Shown: positions 1-11,295, counted from the stretch's first letter. The stretch is DNA of 64,000 nucleotides from Eunapius fragilis (GCA_963681505.1 OY811986.1:606001-670000), one strand, 5' to 3'. Numbers and translations: made by a program. The notes: generated by a model from the sequence alone, not told the origin.

Positions 1-106
1 TGTTGACTTAATGAAGACTTGACACAGCACCAAGTAACCAAGATGTTGTGTTACATAACAGCAGGAGCCTTCACCTTTATCAGTGCGCGTCACCCTCCAC
101 TATAGT

Positions 107-173
107 CTCGTCCGCAGACCCACATGATTAACGACAACGCTGTAAAATAGCGTTATGTGGGTCTGGGGACGAG
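107..173. repeat. Short hairpin (inverted repeat) upstream of first gene
   Basis: Arms of 19 bp at 107-125 and 155-173 are reverse complements with one mismatch (core CAGACCCACAT / ATGTGGGTCTG). The loop holds a second small inverted repeat (AACGCT...AGCGTT). It is probably a relic MITE, because CAGACCCAC/GTGGGTCTG-like pieces recur near 40,960 and 45,060. A cruciform regulatory role is possible but unsupported. The rest of 1-491 shows no gene. Confidence 0.6.
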
Positions 174-491
174 CTACAGCCAGAGCTAAAAATGTTAGAG
201 TTACATATAACAAAACACCTTTTTAAATTTTTAATTTACTCACTCCTCTCAAAGCAGCATAAAACCATCAATTGAAGGCTGCGGATGTTAATTGATGAAT
301 GGAATTTCGGAGCTCCCATCCCGGTCAACGCGATGAGTCCCGCAATAAAAGCTGCGGGACATACTGGCATTCTGCGAGTTCATTTTCTGTTTAGGGCCGT
401 ACTTTTCTACACGTGATGCAGTGTACCTTCATTTGAATGTAGTGTTTATTATACAACGATTGTATCTCAGTTCTCTTTAAGGAGAAGGCAT

Positions 492-3400
492 ATGGCGTTT
501 GATAAAATTTCTCGCCGCTTAACTGCAGTGTTGGTTTTAACGATTTCTGGTCTTCGTTTATGCCACTGTTTGCTGAGCGACGGACCTGCCGTGTGGAGTT
601 ACATCTGCATTGACGAAGGCAAAGGACACGACAGTGAGAAGTGCTTGAGCAACAGCTGCTACAATTGCTCGTGGCCGTGCAAAACGCTCGACTACGCCTT
701 CAAAGGTTCGAGGAACTTCACAAGCATCGAGATAGTGGGAACCGTCCATATTGCTCAGGTCGTTGGCACCGCGCGTTCCCTCCGCGGTCTAAACGTCACT
801 GGAACCCCCGGAGCGATCTTGCGGTGCAACGGCAGCAGCGCGGGTCTTCGGTTCTCAGAAGTGCATAACCTCACCCTTAGCAACGTACTGATAGACCGGT
901 GTGGCTTTGCAGTCTCGAATCACACCGCGTACCGACGGTCAGTCTTCATAGAAGACTGCGAGAATGCCGCGATCTCAGGTGTAACGGTGACGAACGGAAG
1001 CGGAGCTGCACTGTTGTTTTACAACACGTACGGCCTGGTGACGATATCGAATTCCAATTTCTCGGACAATCCGAAGAATCACACCCGCTACGTTGGGGGA
1101 GCGATAAGGGTTCTTTTGCAAACGACGCGGGACACGCTGTATGAAGTATCTTACTGCACGTTTGTCAACAACTTCGTAACTATGCGAGGTAAGTGGGAAT
1201 CGATAAAGACGCCGTGGTACGAACAAGGAGGCGCTGTATACGTCAGCATGAACAAAAACGCCTCCGGTAACCGTGTGGTAGTGTCGTCAAGTGAGTTTAT
1301 CTGGAACAAAGCGAAATTTGGAGGCGGCGTGTACGTGGGATATGGAGGCACAGTGTATAATAATAGCGTCGAGTTAATCAATTGCAACTTTACCCAAAAC
1401 TGGGGATATACGAAGGGAGGCGGGGTATTCATCGAATACTACAATTACAACGGATCAACTCCTATCTACAACACAGTTACCATTCGCGACTGCATTTTCC
1501 TATCAAACAGTGCGGGCTGTGGAGGGGGTGTGGCCATCTCCGCAACGCACAGTGACCTACACTCCACAAAAGGGTCTACCATTGTGTTCGACAACTGTGT
1601 TTTCCAAAGCAATAGCGCTTACTTTGCTTCAACTGTCGATGTGTCACCAGACGCCAAAGACACGGCAGCCTCAGGACTCCTTTTACGTCCGCTTTTCACC
1701 AACTGTATATTTCGTTCCAATACACTATGGGGCAACTTTGGAATCGCAAAGACTTCTCATGTGAGCTCAGGCACTTTCCTAGTAACGGGTTTTACAGTGG
1801 ACTTTGGGGGCAACATATTCTTCTCCAACAACAATGCCACGCCTCTGCAGCTCGTAAGCGCAACAGCCATCTTTTCTGCCGGCACAAACGTAAGCTTCTT
1901 CAACAACAGCGCTACATACGGGGGGGCCTTGCAGCTGATCGGGTTTTCAGAAGTTATCGTTAATGACGACTCAACTTTCTTGTTCGTCAACAACTGCGCG
2001 GGAATATACGGAGGAGCCATATACTACTACACGTACGACCAGCACGACTACATAATATCTGACACCTGCTTCATCCACTATGGCGGCTTTGAAAGTATCA
2101 GCAGGAGAGGCCTCTCGTTCACGTTTAGCGGCAACAAAGCGCTTTCCGGGGAAGGTAATGACATCATGGCATCCACATTTTTGCCTTGTTTCTTTTCCTG
2201 CACAACGCTTTCGTCTCGGAACATAACTAGTTTTTTTAATGCGTGCATCACGCGCAATTTCACGTACGATGCACGTGATCCCTACGCCCTGAGCACGTTG
2301 GCGTCCAAGTTCACCAACGTCCCTTCTCACTTGTACATAACGCCTGGGAACGAGACCTCTATCGACGTCACGATCGAAAACGAGTTGCACCAACAGCTGA
2401 GCGATGTGGTCTACAAAGTGACACTTCTGACGGAGGGACTGGGTGGCACGTGCGCCCTGGATTCACAGTACGCGTACACCTTCATGAGAAAGACCCTTAT
2501 CTATGGAACCCACAACCAGTCGGGGTACATACAGCTCCAGACCTTAGGTCCGACGCGCATAATCGAAACGCTCATCTCGTTCACCCTCCTACGCTGCCCC
2601 CCAGGGTTCGTCAATAACAATGACACCAATAGCAGCCAGTGCGTGTGTAATAACAACTACGAGGGCGGGGCTAGGGGTTACCTCGGCATCGACAAGTGCG
2701 AGGGGAACGGCAACGTGTACAGGGCTTACATCACCCAGGGCTACTGGGCCGGGTATCTGGACCCGACAAACGCCCAGAACGACCTCACTTGCGACCCTAG
2801 GGACAACGGATGCGAGCTGTACACGACGGCGCCCTGCCCCTCTGGGGTGTGTCGTTACCAGCTGCAAGATGCCGCCCCCGGCGATGGTGACAGTGGCTAC
2901 TTGCTACCCACCAACAGCAGCGAGCTGCAGGAGTACATATGCGGGCCCAGGTACCGTGGGGCGCTGTGCAGCACGTGCCAGCGGAACTTCTCGGTCTACT
3001 ACCACTCCTACCAGTTCCAGTGCAACAGCGATGACATATGCGACTACGGGTTAATCTTCTATGTGCTGTCAGAGCTCCTCCCGCTGACAATTATCTTCGT
3101 GGTCCTGGTGACCTTCAACGTCAATCTGACGTCCGGGTGGTCAAACGGTTTCATCCTCTTCGCACAGCTCCTGCAACTCTTGGACGTGACATTGTACGGT
3201 GCTCTAAAGATGGACTCCACAGTGACAAGGATGAGCATGGCCTACAAGGTCCTGTATGGCTTTGTGAGCATGTCCTTCTTCAACCTGGAGTCCCTCTCCT
3301 TCTGCCTTTGGCGCGGGGCCCAAGTCCTCGACGTCATCGCCTTCCGCTACGCGACCACCGCTTATGCCTTGGCCCTCCTCATAGGCCTCATCTTCATCAT

Positions 3401-4289
3401 GACCAACTGCTCCTGTCCAAGCAGGTGGCGGCGGTGGGGTGTGGCTCGATCTCCCACCCGCTCGGTCATCCACGGCCTCACGGCGTACTTGGTCCTCTGC
3501 TTCGCGCAGTACACCCAGACCACCTTCCTCCTCCTCACTCCTCTGCGCGTCTTCGACGGCGAGCGCCAGCCTTCTGCGGTCCTGTTTACCATGTACGGAG
3601 GGCTCACCTACTTTGGTCGGGGCCACCTCAAGTACGTCGTTCCTGCCTGTGCTTTCCTGGTGACCTTTGTACTCTTGCCCCCACTGGTGCTCCTCCTTTA
3701 TCCTTTGCACTACAAGGTCCTAGCTGCTCTGGGTCTTGCGGAGTCTTCCATCATCAGGAGGATAACCTTCTTCCCTGATCTGAAGCCCTATTTAGATTCG
3801 CTCCAAGGTTGCTTCAAGGACCAGTTCCGGTTTTTCTCCGGTCTCTACTTCTGTTACCGCCTCATTCCCGCCATACTCCAGATGGCCTGCCCGAGCACGT
3901 TCCAGTACTACGTTGCCATGGAGCTCCTCCTCATTATCATCCTCCTCCTTCATGCAGTGTGCCAGCCGTACGTCAGCAGGTGGCACAACGTTGTGGACAC
4001 CTGCCTCTTTGCTGACATGACCATCATCAATGGCATTACCTTGTACCACCACACCATGACGATAAGCCACGCCTTTCACGACAACAATGTCGCTCTCTCC
4101 AGTATACAGGCGACTCTTATCATCCTCCCCCTCATATACATGGGTGGAGTCATAGTATGCAACACAGTGTGCAAACGTCACCTCTTTCTCCGTTGCAGGT
4201 ACGAGAAGATTGGAGAAGGCAGCATGGACACTTACAACATCCAGGCAGAAGACACGGACACTTATTATAGTGCAAGTGCAGAAGACTAG
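492..4289 (+). CDS. Secreted/membrane Pmp-like beta-helix protein with C-terminal multi-pass domain (1,265 aa)
   Basis: Single-exon ORF. A hydrophobic signal peptide covers about residues 1-27. Residues ~60-590 carry repeated GGA[IV]/GGG[VI] and FxxN motifs (FSDN, GGAVYV, GGGVYVG, FTQN, GGGVFI, FLSN, GGGVAI, FFNNSA, YGGALQL, YGGAIYY), the signature of chlamydial polymorphic outer membrane protein repeats that fold as a right-handed beta-helix. N-glycosylation sequons are frequent. Residues ~700-850 are Cys-rich and include CGPRYRGALCSTC near residue 816. From ~850 to ~1,230 there are about 8-10 hydrophobic segments, then a short acidic cytoplasmic tail. The predicted arrangement is an extracellular adhesive or recognition domain on a polytopic membrane anchor. 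Function is unknown; cell-surface recognition is inference. The start is the first ATG before the signal peptide. No intron is needed, unlike all other genes here. Confidence 0.85.
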   Translation: MAFDKISRRLTAVLVLTISGLRLCHCLLSDGPAVWSYICIDEGKGHDSEKCLSNSCYNCSWPCKTLDYAFKGSRNFTSIEIVGTVHIAQVVGTARSLRGLNVTGTPGAILRCNGSSAGLRFSEVHNLTLSNVLIDRCGFAVSNHTAYRRSVFIEDCENAAISGVTVTNGSGAALLFYNTYGLVTISNSNFSDNPKNHTRYVGGAIRVLLQTTRDTLYEVSYCTFVNNFVTMRGKWESIKTPWYEQGGAVYVSMNKNASGNRVVVSSSEFIWNKAKFGGGVYVGYGGTVYNNSVELINCNFTQNWGYTKGGGVFIEYYNYNGSTPIYNTVTIRDCIFLSNSAGCGGGVAISATHSDLHSTKGSTIVFDNCVFQSNSAYFASTVDVSPDAKDTAASGLLLRPLFTNCIFRSNTLWGNFGIAKTSHVSSGTFLVTGFTVDFGGNIFFSNNNATPLQLVSATAIFSAGTNVSFFNNSATYGGALQLIGFSEVIVNDDSTFLFVNNCAGIYGGAIYYYTYDQHDYIISDTCFIHYGGFESISRRGLSFTFSGNKALSGEGNDIMASTFLPCFFSCTTLSSRNITSFFNACITRNFTYDARDPYALSTLASKFTNVPSHLYITPGNETSIDVTIENELHQQLSDVVYKVTLLTEGLGGTCALDSQYAYTFMRKTLIYGTHNQSGYIQLQTLGPTRIIETLISFTLLRCPPGFVNNNDTNSSQCVCNNNYEGGARGYLGIDKCEGNGNVYRAYITQGYWAGYLDPTNAQNDLTCDPRDNGCELYTTAPCPSGVCRYQLQDAAPGDGDSGYLLPTNSSELQEYICGPRYRGALCSTCQRNFSVYYHSYQFQCNSDDICDYGLIFYVLSELLPLTIIFVVLVTFNVNLTSGWSNGFILFAQLLQLLDVTLYGALKMDSTVTRMSMAYKVLYGFVSMSFFNLESLSFCLWRGAQVLDVIAFRYATTAYALALLIGLIFIMTNCSCPSRWRRWGVARSPTRSVIHGLTAYLVLCFAQYTQTTFLLLTPLRVFDGERQPSAVLFTMYGGLTYFGRGHLKYVVPACAFLVTFVLLPPLVLLLYPLHYKVLAALGLAESSIIRRITFFPDLKPYLDSLQGCFKDQFRFFSGLYFCYRLIPAILQMACPSTFQYYVAMELLLIIILLLHAVCQPYVSRWHNVVDTCLFADMTIINGITLYHHTMTISHAFHDNNVALSSIQATLIILPLIYMGGVIVCNTVCKRHLFLRCRYEKIGEGSMDTYNIQAEDTDTYYSASAED

Positions 4290-4368
4290 CCACTGCAGCT
4301 AACATAACCACTGCAGCTAACATAACCACTGCAGTTAACATAACCACTGCGGCTAACATAGCCACTAG
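4290..4368. repeat. 18-bp tandem repeat in 3' flank, about 4 copies
   Basis: Units close to CCACTGCAGCTAACATAA start directly after the stop codon of the preceding gene. The remainder of 4,369-4,900 shows no convincing gene. Confidence 0.85.
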
Positions 4369-4902
4369 AAGTGTGTTTTTACAATCAAGTAAATTTTAAT
4401 TAAGGACAAGATTGTTAAGTAAGGCATTATTGTTGTTACACTACCAATGAATACTGATTCCACCTGTACATACCTCCTAACTCTTAACTCTTAGACACAT
4501 ACACTTACACATGCAATGACATGAGGCATTGAGGCTGTTAATTACGAATCATTTATTCTTGTGACCACCAGCTAAACCTCAGTGCAGGCAATGTGCTAAT
4601 GTACTGTAGTAATTGAACGGACTGACGGCATGTATATTGTTTGCAGACGGATAACATTTAGATCAAAATTGAATTGCTGAAAAGGGGGAAGGTTGAAGGA
4701 TTGTCTCACAGCCATGATTAACTGGAGACGATAACATTTTGAGGCCTTGGTATTGAGGCAGCCTTGCCTACGTCCCGCATGCAATGTTATTATATCATTA
4801 TGGCCTTCCCTGGGGGCGGGAGGCTTTTTATATTCGTGGTTGGAACAGGAGCCGGCAGCCATAGCACTTTTCTCCGTGTATTTTATTGTACAATAATTAT
4901 AC

Positions 4903-5102
4903 ATGCGCAGATCAATCCATGCGTGCGCAGCTCAATACATGCGTGCGCAGATCAATACATGTATGCGCAGCTCAATACATGCGTGCGCAGCTCATTATAC
5001 ATGCGCGCGCAGCTCAATACATGCGTGCGCAGCTCAATACATGCGTGCGCAGCTCAATACATGCGTGCGCAGCTCAATACATGCGCGCGCAGCTCAATAC
5101 AC
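4903..5102. repeat. 20-bp minisatellite (GCGTGCGCAGCTCAATACAT), about 10 copies
   Basis: Near-perfect tandem units that keep all three forward frames open. The ORFs across it are repeat artefacts. Confidence 0.9.
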
Positions 5103-5506
5103 TACATCTAAATCTAAACCTGTACACCCCTACTAAACTGATGCAGCATTTGCTCTCGCTGTACAGAAACTGAAATTTGCTGACACTGGTATTGAATTTG
5201 CTCATCAGATGTGCTTTAATTCGGCAGGCCAACATGATAAGATTGCATTGGCAAATGAGCATAGATATTGTCCACTACATGTCTGATTATGTATTATTTA
5301 TCATATTAATTATTTCAATGACATCGTAATAAGTTGTAGTCCAATTAATATTAGATTTTAGAAACCCACAATTGTATATTTCTGTAGGTGATGTACTTGT
5401 TTGGGAGCAATCCCATTGGTCGATGTTGGTGTACATCAGTGGCTTGTGGTCCTATCCTCCCAATGGCAGAGAGTGGTGCATGTTCACATATACATAAGGC
5501 AGTTCT

Positions 5507-5994
5507 CCATGCACCCATAAGACTGGTTCTCCATGTACCCATTAGACTGTTTCGCCATGTACCCATAAGACTGGTTTCCCATGTACCCATAAGACTGGTT
5601 CTCCATGTACCCATGTATATGTGGTGTATGTGGTGTGTATGTTGTGTATGTAGCTAGTGTATGTGGTGGTGTGTGGTGTATGTGGTGTGGTGGTGTGTGT
5701 GGTGTGGTGGTGTGTGTGGTGTGGTGGTGTGTGTGGTGTGGTGGTGTGTGTGGTGTGGTGGTGTGTGTGGTGTGGTGGTGTGTGTGGTGTGGTGGTATGT
5801 GTGGTGTGGTAGTGTGTGTGGTGTGGTGGTGTGTGTGTGGTGTGGTGGTGTGTGTGGTGTGGTGGTGTGTGTGGTGTGGTGGTGTGTGATGTATGTGCTG
5901 TGTGTACTTTTATGTTTTCTTTTTATTATAAAAAAGAATACCCTCAAATCTTCAGGTACTAAGTAAACATGGTCAGAGGCTAGAGTAACTAATT

Positions 5995-6039
<45 letters not shown>
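5507..6039. repeat. Cluster of three simple arrays: 24-bp units, (TGTGTGGTGTGGTGG)n and (CA)n
   Basis: 5,507-5,612 holds about four units related to CTGGTTCTCCATGTACCCAT. 5,655-5,890 is GT/GGT-rich. 5,996-6,039 is a CA dinucleotide run. No coding potential is seen in 5,103-6,110 apart from the repeat-driven frames. Confidence 0.9.
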
Positions 6040-6041
<2 letters not shown>

Positions 6042-6112
6042 TAAACACAGATTTAAGTAATGTTCAGTAAATGCTTCGATTTCGATTCCAGGGGTTTTCA
6101 ATTTCCATTCAT

Positions 6113-8744
6113 TTAAACATTAAATTCTCTCTGGCTGTAAAAAGTATACAGGCATTGACTTCTGCACATAAATAATGTCTTCCTAACATACCAATTTTTC
6201 CGGCTGCAACGTATCCGCGTTGATGTAATTGGACATACCAGCAGAGTATGGCAGGTGCAGTACACGTACTTCTTGCCACGTGGAGCTGGTCCTATGGGCT
6301 ATAGAGAAGGAGGAGGGTGTATGGCAAGGGATGGGTGTGGCAATGGGTGCAGCAAGTAGCACTGCTGAAATGCCCACACATCACATACACACACACATAC
6401 CACATGCACCCCACAGGTGCACTGAAGGACTGTAGTGCTACTGGGGACAACTTCGGTGTTGGTAACGTGACACACAGGACATTGAAAAGTAACATCTGTA
6501 GTTGTGCAAGTGATGTGTGAAGGAGATATGAGAGAAGGTAGTAGGTACTTGAATACATACTTTTTTGCCATTCGTATGCAAAAATATTATCACAAGGTCT
6601 AGCATGGGTCCCCAGTCGTTCATAGTCCCCATACCCTTCATGGTCCCTGTACCCCCACATGGTCCCCAGTCCTTCATGTACCCTGTACCCCTTCATGGTT
6701 CCCAAACTCAAAGACTATGGTTATATGGACAGCAATGTGTATGCCATCACACAAGGAGACATGTTACTAAACCACACACTCTTTTTGGCATCCGCTGACG
6801 GGTCACTTGAATGTGTGTTCAGAGACAGCTTGCTATAACCACAGCACACAAGAAAGGTGAGTTGCCATGGTGAGCAGCAACATGCCCCAAGTTACTGACC
6901 ATGTTTCCCTTGCACACAACACTTTCTTTGACGTGACTGGACAGATAAGGAGACAGTTGCAGTAGCATCTGAAGTATCGCTTCCCAGGATCGGGTGGCTC
7001 CAAGGGCTGGGGGAGAAGGGAGGAAGGGAGGGAGAGATAAGTGATAACAATGGGATATACAGACATGCACAGGCACACCCACACTCACACACACCCATAC
7101 TACACACATGCACCCACACACAAACACACATACACATTGTGGCTTATGAAACTGTGTATGGGTGTATGTGTTCTCCCATATAAAGGCACAAGGCTGTCTC
7201 ATACTTCCTTACATGCTCAAGCATTTACTGTGCTCATGGCTTCACAACACTAACATACTCCCTCACTTCTCACTTACACACTCCCTCACTTACACTCCAT
7301 CACACCTCCACACTTACACACTCCCTCACTTACACACTCCCTCACTTACACACTCCCTCACACACTCCCTCACACATGTTCTCACTGTGCATTCCTTGCA
7401 ATTGTTGCAGATCAATATCTTCTTTGTCATCTTCTTTGGAATGTTCATTTTTTCAAAACACACATCGCACAGAAGGGTATTGAAACCATTGACAAAATTA
7501 AGCAACATTGAAGACTTGTGGACAGGGTAAGTCCCAGATCCACGAGGGAAGGTTGAGAGATTGCCTATTTTCAGGTTCCTTGAACTGGTAGTGCATTGAA
7601 TTAATTATGTTAAAGTTTTTTATATTTTTATTTTTATGTTTACTATTATTAATAATTTATACATACAGAACGCAACATAAAACTATACAAATAAAGTAAC
7701 TAAACCAAATTACATGCTTTACTGAGGAGAGCTCTGGCATTGCACCTCCCTAGAGCTATGTTCAACTTCCCATACATCTCTACCAAAATCTTTGGCTTCT
7801 GTAACTAGACACGATCATGTTTCTATTCGACCTGGTGTGAGTAGCACTCATTAGTTAATTAACCTAACATGATATTAACCTAACATGGTTATCTGTCAGA
7901 CAAAATTGGTTTGGGGCAGATTTTGACAAGATCCTTCAAGCCAGCCAAAATTGGTCCAAGGATTTGTCGCTGAGACTCAAACCTGTTACTCGGTACTTTA
8001 TTCAAGCTAGCTATTAAATTCATGCATTTGACCCACAAACTCCTAATGGAGTGCACCACGCATACCATGTCTGCCTCGGGCAGGTCACAGCGGTTGCAGC
8101 TGATGCAACTGTTATCAATTTGAGGCACACACAGCGGACATATTTGCTTCCAGCAGGAGGAGGGGCTATTGGCTACAAGGAAGAAAGATCGGCAATTTGG
8201 CAATGAGAGCTACGTGGGATGCAGGGGACAGGGTAGGTGATAAGTTTCCATTTATTACTCACCGATCTTTCACCACACGTTGAGCACAAAGTTTCAGTGA
8301 TTTTGCTCTCCCTTCTGATGGTGTAAAGTTCTTCGCACACCTGACACTGCACGGTCGTGATTGCAATCTCTGCTACCTCACGGGCTGTTGGCACAACACC
8401 TGCAGGAACATGGAGTCTTGAAACTGCCTTGCTGAAAAAGGGGAAAGGTAATCAAAAAAAACTGATGGGATTGAGAAAGAGGGACAGGGAGGAGGAAGCT
8501 TTAAAGATGTAGGCCTGCATTATGTGTACTTCTACAAAATCTGAATTTGTAAGCCCTGTCCACAAGTCCTGTCCACGCACCCCGCCCACATGCCCCGCCC
8601 CAAATCCCTGCATACATGCCACGCCCACATGTACCAGGTATCTTTGGGACATATGGTTTCACACACTGATAATGCGCACGTCAGCAGAGTGTTGCACTGA
8701 CAGCGTACATATTGCCTGCCAACTGGGGGAGGAGCCAAGGGCTA

Positions 8745-8792
<48 letters not shown>

Positions 8793-9524
8793 AAGCAATA
8801 TGGACACACTGTGTGTATTTCTGCCTCACAGTAATCTCCCTGCATTGAGAGCATATCATCACAGTGGTCGTAGGACCTACTATTATGTTATTGGTTTTGC
8901 GGCAAACATGGCAATCAACTGGCACCTCTCTATTATCAGGGGGAGGGGCACTAGCCTGACCTGGATGGGGAAGAGGATGACCTTCCCTCCCTGGATGACG
9001 ATGAAAGGTGTCGTTGTACTTACTTGGAGGGGGTGGACCTTGTGTTGGGTAGCCCCCTGGGGGAAATGAAGAATACCCCCCTGGTGGGGGTGGTAGCGGA
9101 TAGCCCACTGGTAGATACTGTGGTGCATATCCCCCTGGTAAGTGCTGTCCCCAGGCCAATGATGGATATGCCCCTTGTGGGGACTGGGGAGGAGGTGGTT
9201 GGTAGTACATGTAGCCTCCCTGTGCAGGCTGGTGTGCTGAGGGACCAAACAGCTGGTCAGCTCCTCCTAATGGAAGGAAAGTTCTAAATGATGCCACTCT
9301 CAACCTATCCTTCACTTACCTGGTGGAGTGTATGGTGGTGGAGGGTCATAGTAAGGGAGGCCATCTTGTGGTGTACTAACTGTTGTTTGGGGCAGAGAGT
9401 GAGGGATTAAGGAGAGATGAGAGGGGAGAGAAGGGGGAGAGATTGAGCACAGGAGAGGAGAGGGGAGAGAAGGGGGAGAGATTGAGCACAGGAGAGGTGG
9501 ATCAATGATAGAATTACACTTCAT
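6113..9524 (-). CDS. Four-module TMEM55/PIP4P-like zinc-binding protein (about 533 aa, no membrane segment)
   Basis: Spliced minus-strand model: 9524-9320, 9266-8830, 8741-8635, 8431-8263, 8172-8066, ~7578-7386, 7006-6900, 6832-6780, 6495-6401, 6298-6192, 6134-6113 (stop). All junctions are GT-AG and all phases fit. The weak points are the first ATG and the acceptor of the ~7578 exon; an acceptor at 7514 is stronger in sequence but needs another exon. The N-terminus is Pro/Gly/Tyr-rich with PPPPYTPP. Then four copies follow of a zinc-ribbon half (CxVC...CxxCxE) and a second half (PxGxxYVRCxC...LL...CP..TC), the region that in TMEM55/PIP4P precedes two transmembrane helices. Exons for the second half are all exactly 107 bp with phases 0/2. 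The fourth module reads CPITSTR, matching the CX5R motif; the others do not. No C-terminal membrane helices are present. Location and activity are unknown; late-endosomal phosphoinositide biology is only the family association. Confidence 0.75.
6600..6705. repeat. Decayed short tandem repeat (CATGGTCCCCAGTCCTT-like)
   Basis: Irregular copies of CATGGTCCC/CAGTCCTTCATGG lie within an intron of the PIP4P-like gene. Confidence 0.6.
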
Positions 9525-9849
9525 CCTTTAAGTACAGGGAATGTGCATTCATTTTGCATACTTGTTGAGGAGGTTAACAAGTGGCATTATAACTTATCTA
9601 GCTACGTTCTTATTGTAAATGAACACACAGATCATTGAAAAAGTGACTGCTGCATTAATAATTAATTATTAACTTTTTTTGTTGTTAACTGCAACTATTT
9701 TTGAAAATTAAAACATTTTAAAAAACTTATATCTTCCTTAATTGGAGCAAATAGAACTGTTTGATCGCATTTTTGCCTCGATATTCATAACATCTCGTCA
9801 TCGCCAGAGAACACCTCATAGAACATGCACAGCATCAAAATTGCCATTA

Positions 9850-10012
9850 CTAGTAGCCACCATGTCCCAGATGACTCCTAGTAACCAGCTAGGTCCAATG
9901 ACCATGTCCCAGATGGCTGGCCTAGTAACCAGCTAGGTCCAATAACCACGCCCCAGATGGCTGGCCTAGTAACCAGCTAGGTCCAATAACCACGCCCCAG
10001 ATGGCTGGCCTG
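9850..10012. repeat. About 44-bp tandem repeat, 3 copies
   Basis: Units contain CCCAGATGGCTGGCCTAGTA and CCAGCTAGGTCCAATAACCA. No gene is evident in 9,525-10,200; the 5' exon of the PIP4P-like gene could lie here but was not found. Confidence 0.8.
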
Positions 10013-10099
10013 GATCATACACATGGACAATAATGTCACATCTGACATTGTTATGCCTGAGTGAGTCGTATATTAAAAGTAGAAATCTTGATTTAGAAA

Positions 10100-10445
10100 G
10101 AGAGAGTGAGTGAGTGAGTGAGTGAGTGAGTGAGGAGTGAATGAATGAGAGAGTGAGTGAGTGAGAGAGAGAGCATAACGTCTAAATCAGCTGAGAGAGA
10201 AGCGTAGATGCAAGGGTAGTGGGATGGGGTGAGTAGTGGGGTGGGGAGGGTAGTGGGGTGGGGAGGGTAGTGGGGTGGGGAGGGTAGTGGGGTGGGGAGG
10301 GTAGTGGGGTGGGGAGGGTAGTGGGGTGGGGAGGGTAGTGGGGTGGGGAGGGTAGTGGGGTGGGGAGGGTAGTGGGGTGGGGAGGGTAGTGGGGTGGGGA
10401 GGGTAGTGGGGTGGGGAGGGTAGTGGGGTGGGGAGGTTAGTGGGG
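10100..10445. repeat. GAGT-rich repeat and 17-bp G-rich minisatellite (GTGGGGTGGGGAGGGTA), about 13 copies
   Basis: The G-rich array has frequent GGGG runs and could form quadruplexes. The same array opens the sequence to the right of the N gap, so it marks the left edge of the repeated 11.5-kb block. Confidence 0.85.
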
Positions 10446-10896
10446 CTAAGAGCTTACTCGTGTGATCATGGGTATACACAAGGGGGGTTGATGAGTTTGA
10501 ACGTCCCCCTCCCCAAAGTGAGGTCACCTTTACCACCATTGAGTTTATTATTGTTATTTTAAGGTCACCTATAACCAAATTCGACCCCCCCCCCCCCCCC
10601 CCCCTTCTTGAAGGCTGCGTACACCCGTGGTGAGGACCCTTGCACAGGACCTCACTCGCAAAGCCTAGATATACACTGTCACGTACGCTCAAACCTCGAT
10701 CAATGGGCCAGTAGCTTAGAGTAGGCTTTTATAATACTATTATTACGGACGGGCAGTTGCGTCCTGGCTATCCTTTGCCAGGGGTGGCAAGGACCATAAT
10801 GGTGTCCCTGAACCCCGCCCCTTCTCCCCCGGATTAATATCACGTACCTAGGTACGGTACGTAGGTACTTATTATATATAATATATATATAATAGG

Positions 10897-11263
10897 TATC
10901 TACTAACGCATTAAAAAATTTTATTGTAATAATATATGGAACAGTGTCCAGCTAAATCACCCTTATGGTACTTTTTCAAAATTTCCAGAACAAGCAAAAG
11001 AAAAGTAACGCTCGCATTGAAATGTATGGCTAATTATAAATTCAGCGCCTAATAACTTTATGAGGGATAGTCCGATTTAGGATGCGTAAGGACCATTTGA
11101 CAGAAACTCATGGGTGTTCAAGGAAAATCAAAAAAATTGAAAACTTGAAAAACTAGCCAGAAGGGTGATTCTGCTGGACACTGTCCCATTATATATATTA
11201 TATATTACAATAAAATTTTTAAATGTTATATATTACAATAAAATTTTTTAATGCGTTAGTAAG
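10897..11263. mobile_element. Nested hairpin (MITE-like) elements
   Basis: The outer inverted repeat is TACTAACGCATTAAAAAATT at the left and its reverse complement ending in GCGTTAGTA at the right (~11,230-11,263). Inside lies an ~250-bp element at 10,938-11,187 with ~27-bp termini starting GGAACAGTGTCCAGC, 25 of 27 matching after inversion. Its internal core (around TATGGCTAATTA and GATGCGTAAG) recurs at 35,310-35,535 and 40,709-40,934. A second copy of the whole structure is at about 22,375-22,740. Confidence 0.75.
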
Positions 11264-11295
11264 TTCACGTGAGCTAGGAGCAAACTGCTCTACCA

